A DNA stretch of 40,055 nucleotides from Oscillospiraceae bacterium (GTDB lineage Bacteria; Bacillota; Clostridia; Oscillospirales; Ruminococcaceae), in contig JAGAKZ010000014.1 of the NCBI GenBank assembly GCA_017848115.1, positions 1 through 40,055 of the forward strand. The letters are read 5' to 3'. Shown here piece by piece: positions 39,621-40,055 of the stretch. A program made the translations under genes and the position numbers. Below the pieces are notes generated by a model that was not told where the DNA came from, did no database searches, and worked only from the letters and a program-made list of their open reading frames with translations. Numbering within the stretch: position 1 is the stretch's first letter; each line of letters begins with the position of its first letter.

Positions 39621-39923
39621 TTAATCGCTTTCTATCAAATTGAGAGGTAATATATGATTGTTTTCCTCGTCACGGTTGCGGGGCGTTGTCTTATCACGGA
39701 CTAGTTGCAGCAGACGTGTGTTAGTTGTGCGGATACCCTCGATTTCATTCGAAGCCTCAGTGCTCTGCACCTTTGCAATCTCAATAAGGCGGTCAAGCTC
39801 CGCAGGCTTCTGCTTAAGATAAAGTTCCTGCCTACCCTTGTATTCATGAATCTGTGCTACAAGTCCGATAATTTCGCTGTCCCAAGAACGACTTGCAAGT
39901 TCGCTATAGTCGAAGTTTCTCAT
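39621..39923 (-). pseudogene. Fic-family protein, N-terminal fragment
   Basis: The 100-residue text RSWDSEIIGLVAQIHEYKGRQELYL, STEASNEIEGI and KTTPRNRDEE is the N-terminal domain of Fic-type AMP-transferases, including the inhibitory helix motif S-x3-E-G. It then ends in an unrelated tail (NNHILPLNLIESD), and the catalytic HxFx(D/E)GN(G/K) motif is absent. A good GAGGAG precedes ATG 39923. The fragment lies opposite in direction to the cassette genes and is probably non-functional. Confidence 0.7.
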
Positions 39924-40030
39924 ACACTCACACTCCTCTCTATATAATCTTGCAATTTTCTTAAAATATCTATCGTTTTCTCCGTTTTTCTTCGATTTTC
40001 ATTTTTGATATTGGAATGAAGCGGAATAAT
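39920..40030 (-). other. Possible end of a gene upstream of fic, no start visible
   Basis: A minus-strand frame reads HSNIKNENRRKTEKTIDILRK and on to a TGA that overlaps the fic ATG as ATGA. Such an overlap suggests a former upstream gene in the fic operon, but no start codon or Shine-Dalgarno is visible before an in-frame TAA. I cannot name it. Confidence 0.25.
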
Positions 40031-40055
40031 AAAGAGTAGTTATTGACAGATTACA

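Noticed and set aside
39920-40030. A definite antitoxin gene before fic
   Set aside because: No start codon or ribosome site is visible, and the text matches no antitoxin I recognise; kept only as a low-confidence frame.

Overview
The window is AT-rich DNA that reads as chromosome of an anaerobic, low-GC Clostridia, most like a Ruminococcus or close relative. The reasons are a complete clostridial-order Rnf operon, Shine-Dalgarno-driven genes with many TTG starts, a secreted papain-like peptidase carrying a dockerin-type calcium loop, and a SpoIID/peptidoglycan-binding protein of clostridial type. I see no rRNA, tRNA or CRISPR array.

Layout. (1) 1-0.93 kb: the end of an Rpn-type nuclease/transposase and a frameshifted HepT-like remnant, closed by a bidirectional terminator. 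(2) 0.94-6.84 kb, minus strand: apbE-rnfC-rnfD-rnfG-rnfE-rnfA-rnfB, a complete ferredoxin:NAD+ oxidoreductase ion pump with its flavinylation enzyme, behind a consensus promoter. (3) 7.0-22.3 kb, plus strand: ordinary core genes. These are a histidine phosphatase, an RluA-type pseudouridine synthase, a LysM-G5-M23 cell-wall peptidase, a DtxR/MntR-type regulator, a U32-like protein, a dockerin-C39 peptidase, a two-gene SpoIID/peptidoglycan-binding pair, a very large DUF5702/TadG-like surface protein, MscS, RadA and RumA.

(4) 22.1-33.9 kb: an acquired island. RumA carries an element-type C-terminal extension that is cut by a decayed IS (about 0.98 kb, long terminal inverted repeats). Beyond the IS come the C-terminal stump of a UvrD/RecD-like helicase, a GHKL ATPase fused to a PD-(D/E)XK-like nuclease, an AlbA_2/Schlafen-type ATPase, a 1528-residue sacsin-like ATPase ending in a DUF3883 nuclease-like domain, and a PD-(D/E)XK-like protein lying between two 26-bp direct repeats. 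The island ends in a second, different rumA-type tail that repeats the HVETVVLLS coding segment, so the two copies look like att sites. Synonymous codon choice changes visibly from core (Ile ATA, Leu CTT) to island (Ile ATT, Leu TTG/TTA). This array of three ATPases and three nuclease-like domains looks like an anti-phage or anti-plasmid island, and I do not recognise it as a named system.

(5) 33.9-40.0 kb: a patchwork of single-gene acquisitions. It holds GNAT acetyltransferases (one intact but with a foreign C-terminus, one a fragment), GrpB, DUF2262, a methyltransferase, a split chromate transporter, a dead isochorismatase, a Syd/SUKH-like protein with a homopolymer frameshift, a DUF6881 protein and a Fic N-terminal stump. 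Several share a short leader motif just before the start codon. The pattern suggests repeated capture and decay of small accessory genes downstream of an integration hot spot.
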